Shown piece by piece: positions 34,164 to 41,824 of a DNA stretch of 41,824 bases (the first letter of the stretch is position 1; every line of letters begins with the position of its first letter). This stretch comes from Candidatus Eisenbacteria bacterium. Lineage in GTDB: Bacteria > Eisenbacteria > RBG-16-71-46 > JASEGR01. Below the pieces are notes generated by a model. That model was not told the origin of the DNA. It made no database searches and worked only from the letters and a program-made list of their open reading frames with translations. The DNA lies in the NCBI GenBank assembly GCA_030017955.1, contig JASEGR010000017.1, positions 1 to 41,824 of the forward strand. The letters are read 5' to 3'. Made by a program: the position numbers and the translations under genes.

Positions 34164-35027
34164 TTACGAGCCTTCTTCTTTCTTGGCCCTCAAGTAGTCC
34201 TTCAGGGCGTCTCTCCAGTGCCGGGTCTCAAATCCGAGTGTGTGCCGCAGGCGGTAATTTTCCAGGACTGAGTTCGTCGGGCGCTTCGCCGGCCGGTCCG
34301 ACTGAGCCGAAGAGATCGGCTTCACGATAGCAGCGTCTCCTCCCCAGAGACTGACTATCTCCCTGGCGAATTCGTACCATGAGCAATCCCCGCCATTTGT
34401 AGCGTGATAGAGACCGAACTCGTTCCTCTTCAGTATGACCATCATTGCACCGGCAAGGTCGTCCGCGAGTGTCGGAGAACCCCTTTGGTCATCCACAACC
34501 GGTATCTCTTTGCCCTTCCCGGAAAGGGTCACCATCGTATCGACAAAGTTCTTGCCGCCCGTGCCATAGAGCCAGGAAGTTCTCACTATCCAGTTTTGCG
34601 GGCAGATGTTCCTCACGAAGTCTTCTCCGGCCAGCTTGGAGCTGCCGTAGACGTTTATTGGATTTGGCCGGTCGAATTCCAGGTACGGCGCACCCTTTCT
34701 TCCGTCAAAAACGTAGTCTGTGCTCACATAGAGAACCGGGGCTTCCATTTCAGTCGCCACGGTCGCAACATTCTTCGTGCCAAAGGCATTTATCTTGAAG
34801 GCAAGCTCCTTTTCTTTCTCGGCATCGTCAACTCTCGTGTAACCCGCGCAGTGTACGATTATGTCCGGTGAAGCATTCCGTGCGAATTCTCCGAACGAAT
34901 CCAGATCGGTTACATCTGCCGTGTCTATGTCACAGGGAATCACTTCGTACTCTTGTGAGAGAATTCTTGTAAGGGCAGTGCCCAACAACCCCTTACAGCC
35001 TGTTACAAGAACTCTGCGCTTTGTCAA
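34164..35027 (-). CDS. rmlD: dTDP-4-dehydrorhamnose reductase family protein
   Basis: A 287-residue short-chain dehydrogenase-type enzyme for the last step of dTDP-rhamnose synthesis. The NAD(P) motif is GCKGLLG (10-16), followed by STDYVFDG (102-109) and the catalytic YGSSK (Tyr127, Lys131). PNPINVYGSSKLAGE is typical of RmlD. The start is TTG at 35027, overlapping the pyrophosphorylase stop (TTGA). rmlB and rmlC are not in the window, so the exact product sugar is uncertain. Confidence 0.92.
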   Translation of the reverse strand: MTKRRVLVTGCKGLLGTALTRILSQEYEVIPCDIDTADVTDLDSFGEFARNASPDIIVHCAGYTRVDDAEKEKELAFKINAFGTKNVATVATEMEAPVLYVSTDYVFDGRKGAPYLEFDRPNPINVYGSSKLAGEDFVRNICPQNWIVRTSWLYGTGGKNFVDTMVTLSGKGKEIPVVDDQRGSPTLADDLAGAMMVILKRNEFGLYHATNGGDCSWYEFAREIVSLWGGDAAIVKPISSAQSDRPAKRPTNSVLENYRLRHTLGFETRHWRDALKDYLRAKKEEGS

Positions 35028-36097
35028 TAGACCTCGACCTGGCTTGAATCCCCCACCATGAAACGATAGGCCTGGGGTTTGGAGAAATTCTTCTTGAGAA
35101 CTACGTTCTTGCCAATGAGACTTCCCTCAAGCCGGGCGCCGAGATTCAGAATAGTGCTGCCTTCGAGCACAATGCTGTGCTCGATCTCGCTGTTCTCAAC
35201 CAGAACATTGTCATGAATAGAGGTGAAAGGCCCGACATAGGATCCGGTAATCTTCGAGTTCTTCCCGATTATCAGGGGCCCTCTGAGGACACTCTCCTTG
35301 ACCTCACTGCCTTCACCAATCACCACATTTCCTGCTACCTGTGATTTCGAATCAACACTGCCTTCGATCCTCGGCTCAAGCGCCATGAGGACAATTCTGT
35401 TGGCCTCGAGTATATCTTCAAGCTTACCTGTGTCCTTCCACCACCCCGTGATTGTGTGAGACCTTACCACGAACTTCTTGTCGATGAGATATTGGATTGC
35501 ATCGGTTATCTCGAGTTCGCCTCTCCAGGACGGCTTGATGTTATTCACGGCCTTGAAGACCGTGCTGTCAAACATGTACACGCCGACAAGCGCCAGATCG
35601 CTCTTCGGGATTTTTGGCTTCTCCACAAGCCTCACGACTCTGTCGGCATCAAGCTCCGCCACTCCGAATTCGGAAGGATTAGGCACTTTGGCGAGAAGTA
35701 TCTGGCAGTTTGGGTGTTCGCTTCTGAACTCGTCCACGAAATTCTTGATTCCGTCCTTGATGATGTTGTCTCCGAGAAACATGACGAACGGTTCCTTGCC
35801 CAGATATTTCTCAGAGATCTTGACTGCATGTGCCAGTCCGAGCGGAGCCTCCTGTTCGATATAGGTTGCCTTCACCCCAAGGGCAGAACCGTTTCCCACT
35901 GCCGCTTTGATCTCATCCTTCGTATCGCCGACCACTATGTAGATATCAGTGATGCCTGCGTCCCTTATGGCCTCAATTGCGTAGAACAGAATCGGTTTGT
36001 TCGCAACCGGAACAAGCTGCTTTGCGCTGGTATGGGTTATCGGCCTCAGTCTCGTACCTTTTCCGCCGCTCAGGATGAGCCCTTTTATTGTCCTCAC
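35024..36097 (-). CDS. rmlA: Sugar-1-phosphate nucleotidylyltransferase, long RmlA-like form with left-handed beta-helix tail
   Basis: A 357-residue enzyme that makes an NDP-sugar, probably dTDP-glucose, from a sugar-1-phosphate. The nucleotide loop is GGKGTRLRPIT (11-21), followed by FLGDNIIKDG, GVAELDADRVVRLVEKPK and GWWKDTGKLEDILEANR. The C-terminal 115 residues are hexapeptide-like (AGNVVIGEGSEVKESVL, GPLIIGKNSKITGSYVGP), as in the long StrD/RmlA-like clade, not the short RmlA. The GTG start overlaps the cpsB stop (GTGA), but AGGAGG abuts that GTG with no spacing. An ATA four codons in would have ideal spacing, so the true start is uncertain. Confidence 0.9.
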   Translation of the reverse strand: MRTIKGLILSGGKGTRLRPITHTSAKQLVPVANKPILFYAIEAIRDAGITDIYIVVGDTKDEIKAAVGNGSALGVKATYIEQEAPLGLAHAVKISEKYLGKEPFVMFLGDNIIKDGIKNFVDEFRSEHPNCQILLAKVPNPSEFGVAELDADRVVRLVEKPKIPKSDLALVGVYMFDSTVFKAVNNIKPSWRGELEITDAIQYLIDKKFVVRSHTITGWWKDTGKLEDILEANRIVLMALEPRIEGSVDSKSQVAGNVVIGEGSEVKESVLRGPLIIGKNSKITGSYVGPFTSIHDNVLVENSEIEHSIVLEGSTILNLGARLEGSLIGKNVVLKKNFSKPQAYRFMVGDSSQVEVY

Positions 36098-36822
36098 CTC
36101 CTCAAGTGAGATGCGCCATCGACAAGTGATTTTGGATTCTCATGCACGAGTCTTCCCGCCTCCGTGTCGCCTATGATTTTCGAGGCCTCTTTGAGGGCCG
36201 CTGCCAGGACAGGCGGTCTGTCCACCGGGTCGTGTGCATCCGAGGCAAGGAAATGAACCAGTCCATTTCCCAGGAGCTCCTTTGCCTTTTCCTTCGCCGT
36301 GTCCCCAAAGTATCCCAGGAGGCTGCCACCGGTTATCTGGGTAAGGCAGCCCATCTGAACAAGATCACAAACGGGAACCCGATTCTTCGACATGGCCAGG
36401 TTTCTCTCGATGTGGGCGAGAATCGGAACCATGCCTTTTCTCACAGCTCTGGAAAGAATTGATTCAGCGCCGGAAGGAAACGAGGTCAATTGGAACTCAA
36501 CCAGGAAGAATCTGTGCGCTTCATCAAGAAAGACATTGTTTTCTTCCAGGAATGACTCGAGTTTCTCGGTGAAATAGACTTCTCCGCCGAGTCTCACATC
36601 AAGACTTATTCCCTCGTTCCTAAGAGCCTCATCCAGTCTATCTCTTGCTTCCTTCCATTTCTTCCCATTTTGCCTGGGCCGGTCGCTCACAATGTGCGGC
36701 GTTCCGAAAGCCACCTTGACTCCGTCATTCCACGCCTGGCGGGCCATGACCAGCGACCCGTCCAGCGACTGAGGTCCGTCAGGATCAACAAATGGAAGAA
36801 TGTGTGTGTGAATGTCAATCAC
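36094..36822 (-). CDS. PHP-type protein-tyrosine phosphatase, CpsB/YwqE-like
   Basis: A 242-residue metal-dependent phosphatase of the CpsB/CapC/YwqE group, which dephosphorylates bacterial tyrosine kinases controlling capsule or exopolysaccharide export. The metal motifs are MIDIHTHILP (His5, His7), GTPHIV, GGEVYF, LAHIERN and SDAHD. No tyrosine kinase gene is in the window. It begins a tightly overlapping cpsB-rmlA-rmlD unit, linking regulation of polysaccharide export to precursor synthesis. The start is GTG at 36822 with a weak AAAGGA upstream. Confidence 0.88.
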   Translation of the reverse strand: MIDIHTHILPFVDPDGPQSLDGSLVMARQAWNDGVKVAFGTPHIVSDRPRQNGKKWKEARDRLDEALRNEGISLDVRLGGEVYFTEKLESFLEENNVFLDEAHRFFLVEFQLTSFPSGAESILSRAVRKGMVPILAHIERNLAMSKNRVPVCDLVQMGCLTQITGGSLLGYFGDTAKEKAKELLGNGLVHFLASDAHDPVDRPPVLAAALKEASKIIGDTEAGRLVHENPKSLVDGASHLRR

Positions 36823-36918
36823 GCTTCGAGATGTCCTTTCCCTCCAGCCGCACGGCGCCCGTCACCGGCGAAAAATGCGCGTTTCCGCTCCTGGCGTAGA
36901 TTCTTGACCCGTCCCGGC

Positions 36919-36986
36919 ACGCTCGCTCGAGTTCGCAAACTCGGCCTTCGGCCTCAGACAGTGCAAACTCGCCCGTAACGGGGACG
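36919..36986. repeat. Structured intergenic repeat, copy B
   Basis: Arms CGAGTTCGCA (36928-36937) and TGCAAACTCG (36962-36971) match at 9 of 10 positions and are separated by 24 bases containing GGCC-TTC-GGCC. A second hairpin, CCCG-TAA-CGGG, lies at 36972-36982. It sits in the 271-base gap between alaS and the cpsB-like gene, which holds no other feature I can support. It pairs with copy A at 33951-34018. Confidence 0.75.
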
Positions 36987-37093
36987 CTCGCTTTCCACCG
37001 TGACGAGTACCCCAAGAATCTCACCATGTTCGCTCCAACGCCATTTTTCGATGGCCACCTTGCCTGAACCCGGTCACCGACTCAGAGTAACCG

Positions 37094-39754
37094 TCACCCG
37101 GCTCGCAGTCTTTCTTCAACGAGCCTTCGTCCCGTCTCGAGTCCTTCTGCGAGTTTTTCCGGGTCCTTCCCGCCCGCCAATGCGAGATGAGGACGGCCAC
37201 CACCACCGCCGCCCAGACGGCTCCCGAGCTCCTTGGCAATCTCGCCGGCAGTAATCTTGCCTTCGCGGAGAAGCTCGTCAGTCACCGCAATCACTATTGA
37301 GATCTTTCCGGAAATAGCAGAGCCAAGGATCGCGACTCCTCGGCCCATTTTCTCCCTGAGCCCATCCCCCACAATTCTCAGCGTATCTATGTCCGGCGCA
37401 TCAACAGGCGCAGTCAAAACCCTGACTCCGTTGACGAGAATTGGCTCTTCTTCCAACTTCTTCAAGGCAATCGAAAGCGCCGATTCTCCCTGAAGAGCAT
37501 CGAGTTTCTTCCTCAATCTATCGTTTTCAAGCTGAAGTGCCTTCACCTTGTCAAGAAGCTCCCGTCTCGGCACCTTCAGGAAATCTTCAAGCTCAGTCAG
37601 GAAGTTCCTCTCTTCGTCCAGATATTCATCTGCAGCCCGCCCGGTCACTGCCTCAATCCTTCTGAGACCTGAGCCAACTGCCTTCTCGGAGACAATCCGG
37701 AAGGAGCCAATCTCTCCGGTATGAGATGCATGTGTTCCAGCGCAGAGCTCGCGCGAGAAAACGTAGTCTTTCTCTCCTACGATGACCTGCCTCACAGTGT
37801 CTCCATATACTTCGCCAAAGAAAGCAAGCGCCCCCTGGCTTTTTGCCCCCTCAAGCGAAGTTGTAGAGGTTTTCACAAGAAGGTTCTCCTGAATCTTTTC
37901 ATTCACCAGGTCCTCGACAGAATTGATTTCCTCGGGAGAAAGTGCGGAGAAGTGAGTGAAGTCGAAACGTAGTCTGTCAGATGCAACAAAGGAACCTGAT
38001 TGCCTTATGTGCTCGCCCAGGACCGTTCGCAACGCGGTATGAAGAAGGTGGGTCGCAGTATGGTTCTTTTTCACTGCATCCCTCACGTTTTTGTCAATTT
38101 CTGCCACAAGGCCCGGGGCCGCCAGGAGCTTCGGTTCACCTCTCACAAACTCGCCACAATGGATGAGGAGATCTCCTTCTTTCCGTGCAGTCTCAATCCT
38201 CACTTCAATTCCCGGCCCTATCAGGCGACCGCAGTCTCCAACCTGTCCTCCCCCCTCGGCGTAGAAAGGGGTCTTGTCCAGCACAGCTTCAATCTGAGGA
38301 AGCCCCTTTTCTCCTTCGCGGTACCTTCTCACCTTCACATTCTGAGACAGTTTTGTGTAGCCGACGAATGCCGTCGCGATTCCAGAACTCACAAGTACCC
38401 AAGGTTTCCACACCTTTCTCTCCTCTTTTTCCTGGAGGAACTCACCAGTTTCCTGAGCCCTCTTCCTTTGAAGAGCCATCTCCTTTTCGAACTCATCTTC
38501 CCTTACGCTAAGCCCGGCCTCGCTGCAAATTTCAACCGTGAGATCAATTGGAAAACCGTAGGTGTCATGAAGGAGGAATGCTTCCTTGCCTGAAAGGGAG
38601 CGTTCCCCTTTTTCTTTTGCCGTCTCAACGAGCGCGTCGAGCTTCCCCATCCCTTCATCGAGCGTCGACCTGAATCTTTCCTCCTCACCCTTTATCACCA
38701 GAGAAACCTTTCCCGGATCCCGGAGAAGGTCGGGATAGATGGAACCCATCGAATCGGCGATCACTCCGACAAGCTCGTAGAGAAAAGGCCCTTTGAGACC
38801 CAGGTCCCTGCCTCTCCTCACAGCCCTCCTCAGGATCCTCCTCAACACATAACCCCTTCCTTCATTCGTAGGGAGAATCCCTTCAGAGATGGCGAACACA
38901 AGTGCCCGGGCATGGTCTGCGACTATTCTCATCGGAATCTTCGCTTTACCTGAGTCAATGCTTCCCTTCTCTTCCAGGGCCCTCATGACCGGCAGGAAAA
39001 TGTCCGTTTCGTAGCTCGAGGATTTCCCCTGGCAAATCATGACAAGACGCTCAAACCCCATCCCTGTATCAACGCCTCTTCTTTTCAGCGGCGATAACTT
39101 CCCCTTTTCATCCTTGTAGAATTCAGGAAAAACGAGATTCCAGAACTCGACGAATCTGTCACAATCGCATCCGACGCCGCAGTCGGGTTTACCGCACCCT
39201 TTTTCTTCGCCAAGGTCAATATAGATTTCCGAGCAAGGTCCGCAGGCGCCCGTAAGCCCGGCAGGCCCCCAGAAGTTGTCCTCATCTCCGAGCCCGACAA
39301 TCTTCGGCTCCGGGACCCCTATCTTCTCACGCCAGATCTTCCTGGCCTCTTCGTCCTGCATGTGGACCGAGATGAAGAGTTTTTCCTTATCCAGTCCAAG
39401 AACATCAATCACAAACTCCCAGGCCCAGGAGATTGCTTCTTCCTTGAAGTAATCGCCGAAAGAGAAATTTCCGAGCATCTCGAAAAAGGTGTGGTGTCGT
39501 ATCGTGTGCCCCACATTCTCTAGATCCGTGGCCCTCAGGCATTTCTGGATGGAGACTGCCCTTGAAAAAGGAATTTCACTTTCCAACGTATAGTAGGGTT
39601 TGAACTGAACCATTCCGGCGGTAGTAAAAAGAAGTGAAGGATCATCCGGCACGATGGGAGCGCTCTGAACTACGGTGTGGTCCTTATCTTTGAAGAAATC
39701 GAGAAAAAGCCCCCTCAACCTCGACGAAGAAAACTCCTGAATTCGGGGACACAT
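37094..39754 (-). CDS. alaS: Alanyl-tRNA synthetase
   Basis: Charges tRNA-Ala and edits mischarged Ser and Gly. From ATG 39754 it has 886 residues, the normal bacterial size. Numbered from a GTG one codon earlier, the class II catalytic core spans about 10-260 (RHHTFFEMLGNFSFGDYFK, WNLVFPEF), with a Cys-rich insert at 188-199. The editing site is HTATH (566-570) and CAGTH (672-676), then a coiled coil and a Gly-rich C-Ala domain (LGGGGGGRPHLALAGG). The N-terminus is about 10 residues longer than usual, and its first codons lie inside a REP-like repeat (39735-39770), so the start may have been remade. TTG 39718 is an alternative. Confidence 0.95.
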   Translation of the reverse strand: MCPRIQEFSSSRLRGLFLDFFKDKDHTVVQSAPIVPDDPSLLFTTAGMVQFKPYYTLESEIPFSRAVSIQKCLRATDLENVGHTIRHHTFFEMLGNFSFGDYFKEEAISWAWEFVIDVLGLDKEKLFISVHMQDEEARKIWREKIGVPEPKIVGLGDEDNFWGPAGLTGACGPCSEIYIDLGEEKGCGKPDCGVGCDCDRFVEFWNLVFPEFYKDEKGKLSPLKRRGVDTGMGFERLVMICQGKSSSYETDIFLPVMRALEEKGSIDSGKAKIPMRIVADHARALVFAISEGILPTNEGRGYVLRRILRRAVRRGRDLGLKGPFLYELVGVIADSMGSIYPDLLRDPGKVSLVIKGEEERFRSTLDEGMGKLDALVETAKEKGERSLSGKEAFLLHDTYGFPIDLTVEICSEAGLSVREDEFEKEMALQRKRAQETGEFLQEKEERKVWKPWVLVSSGIATAFVGYTKLSQNVKVRRYREGEKGLPQIEAVLDKTPFYAEGGGQVGDCGRLIGPGIEVRIETARKEGDLLIHCGEFVRGEPKLLAAPGLVAEIDKNVRDAVKKNHTATHLLHTALRTVLGEHIRQSGSFVASDRLRFDFTHFSALSPEEINSVEDLVNEKIQENLLVKTSTTSLEGAKSQGALAFFGEVYGDTVRQVIVGEKDYVFSRELCAGTHASHTGEIGSFRIVSEKAVGSGLRRIEAVTGRAADEYLDEERNFLTELEDFLKVPRRELLDKVKALQLENDRLRKKLDALQGESALSIALKKLEEEPILVNGVRVLTAPVDAPDIDTLRIVGDGLREKMGRGVAILGSAISGKISIVIAVTDELLREGKITAGEIAKELGSRLGGGGGGRPHLALAGGKDPEKLAEGLETGRRLVEERLRAG

Positions 39755-39815
39755 CACTTAATTCTCTCCCACCTGAGAATCCTGAATTCGGGGACAAATC
39801 GCCTGATTGCCCCCG
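39735..39815. repeat. Pair of REP-like repeats at the alaS 5' end
   Basis: Copies at 39735-39770 and 39780-39815 share 17 identical leading bases (TCCTGAATTCGGGGACA) and are similar beyond. The second copy folds into a hairpin, CGGGG...CCCCG with an inner CAA(A)TC/GATTG stem (39789-39815). GAATTCGGGGACA-type repeats occur near REP-associated (RAYT) transposases in other genomes, from general knowledge; no such gene is in the window. The first copy contains the alaS ATG. Confidence 0.65.
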
Positions 39816-39844
39816 AGTGCATCAGTTACTTTGGCGCCACTCAC

Positions 39845-40402
39845 TCACCCGGAGAATTTGCTCCTTGTCACTTGAATCGCAACGCTCGCCGGGATCCCTT
39901 TTCTAACAAGGAAGGAAAAAACCCTGGCTTTGGCCCGGCGTTCCTCCACTCCTCCCAGACTCCTCATCTTCTTCTCAACAAGCTTCTCAGCTATCTCGAT
40001 TTCGCTTACGTCTTCCCGTGCTTCAGATATCGCTTTCTCAGCAACTGCTTTCGGAACACCTTTTCCGAGAAGTTCTCTCTTTAGCAGGAAGAATCCCCTT
40101 GGAGAGACAAGGATTCTGTTCCTTACGAAAGCCCTTGCGAATTCGAGATCGTTGATAAGCCCCAGCGTCGTAAGTCTTGCAACGACGAGGGAGCTCGTCT
40201 TTTCGGTGAAGCCTTTCTCCCTTAGTTTTTCAAGGAGTGCTTTCGCTGTAATACTTCTTCTTGCCAGAATATCGAGGGCTTTGCTCTTTGCTTCATCGAA
40301 GCTGTCCCGCTTCTCATCTTCTGCTTTTCCCCGGGCCTTGCTGGAGCGAAAGGAGGATCTGTTCTTGCTGACGCCTCCTCTCCCCAGAGTCCTGAATCTC
40401 AC
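39845..40402 (-). CDS. recX: Regulatory protein RecX
   Basis: A 185-residue RecX that binds RecA filaments and modulates recombination and SOS. The core has three-helix repeats: [57 protein letters not shown] and [20 protein letters not shown]. The N-terminal 35 residues are basic and poorly conserved. The GTG start overlaps the recA TGA (GTGA); the ribosome site is weak, so expression probably depends on recA translation. Confidence 0.92.
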   Translation of the reverse strand: MRFRTLGRGGVSKNRSSFRSSKARGKAEDEKRDSFDEAKSKALDILARRSITAKALLEKLREKGFTEKTSSLVVARLTTLGLINDLEFARAFVRNRILVSPRGFFLLKRELLGKGVPKAVAEKAISEAREDVSEIEIAEKLVEKKMRSLGGVEERRAKARVFSFLVRKGIPASVAIQVTRSKFSG

Positions 40403-41460
40403 CGTCTGACTTTCTCAGCGACCTTTTCCTTCTGCTGCTCCGGGGCCGGCTCAGCCGGTTTGTGGTCAAGTGGAATCCTCAGTTTGTCTTCGATTTTCTT
40501 GAGAAGCTCGGGGTGCTCCTTCAAGTAGAATCTTGCGTTCTCCCTGCCCTGGCCGATTCTTTCCTCACCGAAGGAAAGCCATGTGCCGCTCTTCGCCAGG
40601 ACTCCCTTGTCAATGGCAAGATCAATTATCTCTCCCTCTCTTGAGATGCCCTCATTGTAGAGAATATCGAACTCCGCATCTCTGAAAGGAGCTGCAAGCT
40701 TGTTCTTCACGACTTTTACTTTTGTCCGGTTTCCAACGACCCTGTCGCCCTCCTTGATCGAAGCTATTCTTCTTATGTCGAGTCTCACAGATGCGTAGAA
40801 CTTCAGCGCCCTTCCGCCGGTAGTCGTTTCAGGATTTCCGAACATGACGCCTATTTGCATTCGTATCTGATTCGTGAATATGACGCAGGTCTTGGATTTG
40901 CTTATTGCTCCGGTCAGCTTGCGGAGGGCCTGCGACATGAGTCTTGCCTGGAGTCCCATGTGCGCATCGCCCATCTCTCCCTCAATTTCCGCCTTCGGAA
41001 CAAGGGCTGCCACCGAATCGACCGCAATCACATCAACCGCCCCGCTTCTCACAAGGTGCTCGGTTATCTCAAGGGCTTCCTCGCCGGTATCCGGCTGGGA
41101 AACGTGAAGATTTTCAATATCGACGCCCAACTTCTTTGCATACGCAGCATCAAGCGCATGTTCGACGTCGATGAAAACGGCATTCCCGCCGAGTTTCTGC
41201 GCGTTGGCTATTATGCTGAGGGCCAGCGTCGTTTTCCCTGAAGATTCCGGGCCGAAGATTTCAACGACTCTTCCCCTCGGGACTCCGCCAATCCCGGTAG
41301 CGATGTCGAGCCCAAGTGAGCCGGTAGGTATGGTTTCGACAGAGACCTTGGCAGAATCTTCACCCAGCCTTATGATCGCACCTTTTCCAAATTGTTTTTC
41401 TATCTGCGAAACGGCAAGCTCAAGCGCTTTTGTCTTTTCTTTTGTTAGACCTGTCACCAT
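40399..41460 (-). CDS. recA: Recombinase RecA
   Basis: A 353-residue homologous-recombination ATPase. The N-terminal oligomerisation helix is [20 protein letters not shown], Walker A is GPESSGKT (70-77), Walker B is [14 protein letters not shown], and the L2 loop is [20 protein letters not shown]. The acidic, Pro-rich C-terminal tail is unusually basic at the end ([10 protein letters not shown]). The ATG has AGAGGTGA four bases upstream. No LexA-type box was recognised in the leader. Confidence 0.98.
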   Translation of the reverse strand: MVTGLTKEKTKALELAVSQIEKQFGKGAIIRLGEDSAKVSVETIPTGSLGLDIATGIGGVPRGRVVEIFGPESSGKTTLALSIIANAQKLGGNAVFIDVEHALDAAYAKKLGVDIENLHVSQPDTGEEALEITEHLVRSGAVDVIAVDSVAALVPKAEIEGEMGDAHMGLQARLMSQALRKLTGAISKSKTCVIFTNQIRMQIGVMFGNPETTTGGRALKFYASVRLDIRRIASIKEGDRVVGNRTKVKVVKNKLAAPFRDAEFDILYNEGISREGEIIDLAIDKGVLAKSGTWLSFGEERIGQGRENARFYLKEHPELLKKIEDKLRIPLDHKPAEPAPEQQKEKVAEKVRR

Positions 41461-41801
41461 GATTCACCTCTTTCTGCCCTTTCATTCGAAAGGGTGCTGC
41501 CCCAGAAGCTCCGAGAATCTGTCCAGTATTACTTGACCCCGCTACTCTTGCGCATGACTGGAAACCTCAACCAGACTGTCCACCCCAACCACCTCCCATC
41601 CGCTCCCGCCTCCCCGCAACCAGTCAGTTTCTTCTTCGAAGATTCCTCTCCACCGGTCAGATTGATTCCAAACCGGTCAATTTGGAACAATATCTAAGGG
41701 AGAAGGTGAAGTCAAGAAAGAGATAGATCGATGTGTTAGCAAAGGGAAAATGTCCCCGTTAACTGCAATGCTAAAATGTCCCCTCGAAGGAGGGAGCCTT
41801 T
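41461..41801. promoter_or_regulatory. recA leader region: hairpin and three ACCRGTCAR copies, no gene
   Basis: A perfect 7-bp hairpin CCCTTTC-ATTC-GAAAGGG lies at 41477-41494, 16 bases above the recA ATG. Further upstream, ACCAGTCAG (41619-41627), ACCGGTCAG (41652-41660) and ACCGGTCAA (41672-41680) recur, and TCTTCGAAGA (41633-41642) is palindromic. No coding frame is supported before the insertion-sequence end. Confidence 0.4.
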
Positions 41802-41824
41802 ATGGAGGGGATGATAGTTATGAG
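41734..41824 (+). mobile_element. Probable left end of an insertion sequence, cut by the window edge
   Basis: Two exact AAAATGTCCCC copies (41747-41757 and 41773-41783) precede a strong ribosome site GAAGGAGGG and an ATG at 41802 reading MEGMIVM to the window end. This layout resembles the ends of some transposons whose termini carry GGGGACATTTT repeats, from general knowledge. The exact end is unknown; 41734 (TGTTAGC) is a guess. Confidence 0.45.
41802..41824 (+). CDS. 5' end of a gene, probably a transposase (partial)
   Basis: Only seven codons are visible (MEGMIVM), preceded by GAAGGAGGG eight bases upstream. Its position behind repeated AAAATGTCCCC suggests a transposase, but the coding sequence is too short to identify. 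A second in-frame ATG lies at codon 4. Confidence 0.45.

Noticed and set aside
36815-37027. 70-codon minus-strand frame reading through copy B of the structured repeat (contains ALSEAEGRVCELERAC)
   Set aside because: The sequence is the repeat translated; the same repeat at copy A gives a frame with different ends, and no ribosome site or protein family supports either.
41461-41700. LexA/SOS box upstream of recA
   Set aside because: Neither CTGT-N8-ACAG nor GAAC-N4-GTTC type sites were found in the leader.

Overview
The window looks like chromosomal DNA of an uncultured bacterium, probably diderm. Most genes are housekeeping genes. Two secreted proteins end in the FlgD/T9SS-like beta-sandwich C-terminal domain that is common in FCB-group and related candidate phyla (Eisenbacteria, TA06 and WOR-3-like lineages), and a gmhA-type heptose isomerase suggests an outer-membrane polysaccharide. 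The phylum assignment is inference; there is no rRNA gene here. I found no CRISPR array, prophage or plasmid module.

Layout. 1-828: a short tandem repeat at the left edge, a truncated membrane sensor fragment and a regulatory gap. 829-1695 (+): inositol monophosphatase family enzyme. 1729-9486 (-): a divergent Lon protease, SMC and SelA; selA and smc are 34 bases apart. 9692-14415 (+): a subtilisin-like protease and a large secreted repeat protein, both ending in the FlgD-like domain. 14589-19258 (-): a complete branched-chain amino acid ABC transporter, livK-H-M-G-F. 19525-22733 (+): a four-subunit succinate dehydrogenase/fumarate reductase, divergent from liv across a 14-bp inverted repeat. 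22757-24844 (+): a lipoprotein amidase with a second, degenerate amidase domain.

24875-33790 (-) is a long co-directional housekeeping block: gmhA, a UbiA-type DPPR-synthase-like prenyltransferase, ispE, spoVG, tRNA-Gln(UUG), prs, rplY, pth, rpsF, ssb, rpsR, rplI, a parvulin-type PpiC foldase and a BFN/DUF151 protein. 34164-36822 (-): cpsB-like PHP phosphatase, nucleotide-sugar pyrophosphorylase and rmlD, joined by 4-nt overlaps. 37094-41460 (-): alaS, recX and recA. The right edge (about 41734-41824) looks like the left end of an insertion sequence with the first codons of its gene.

How the genes fit together: Lon, SMC, RecA/RecX and SSB cover protein quality control and genome maintenance; prs through rplI is translation and nucleotide supply; cpsB-rmlA-rmlD and gmhA-ubiA supply surface polysaccharide precursors; liv feeds amino acids and sdh serves respiration. 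The observations most worth following are a possible terminator/antiterminator leader before prs, a two-copy intergenic element whose stems differ by compensatory changes, a Lon that has lost its pore-loop aromatic and arginine finger, the active-plus-degenerate tandem amidase, and an alaS start codon lying inside a REP-like repeat. Fourteen of the 36 complete genes appear to use GTG or TTG starts, with the protease a possible fifteenth.
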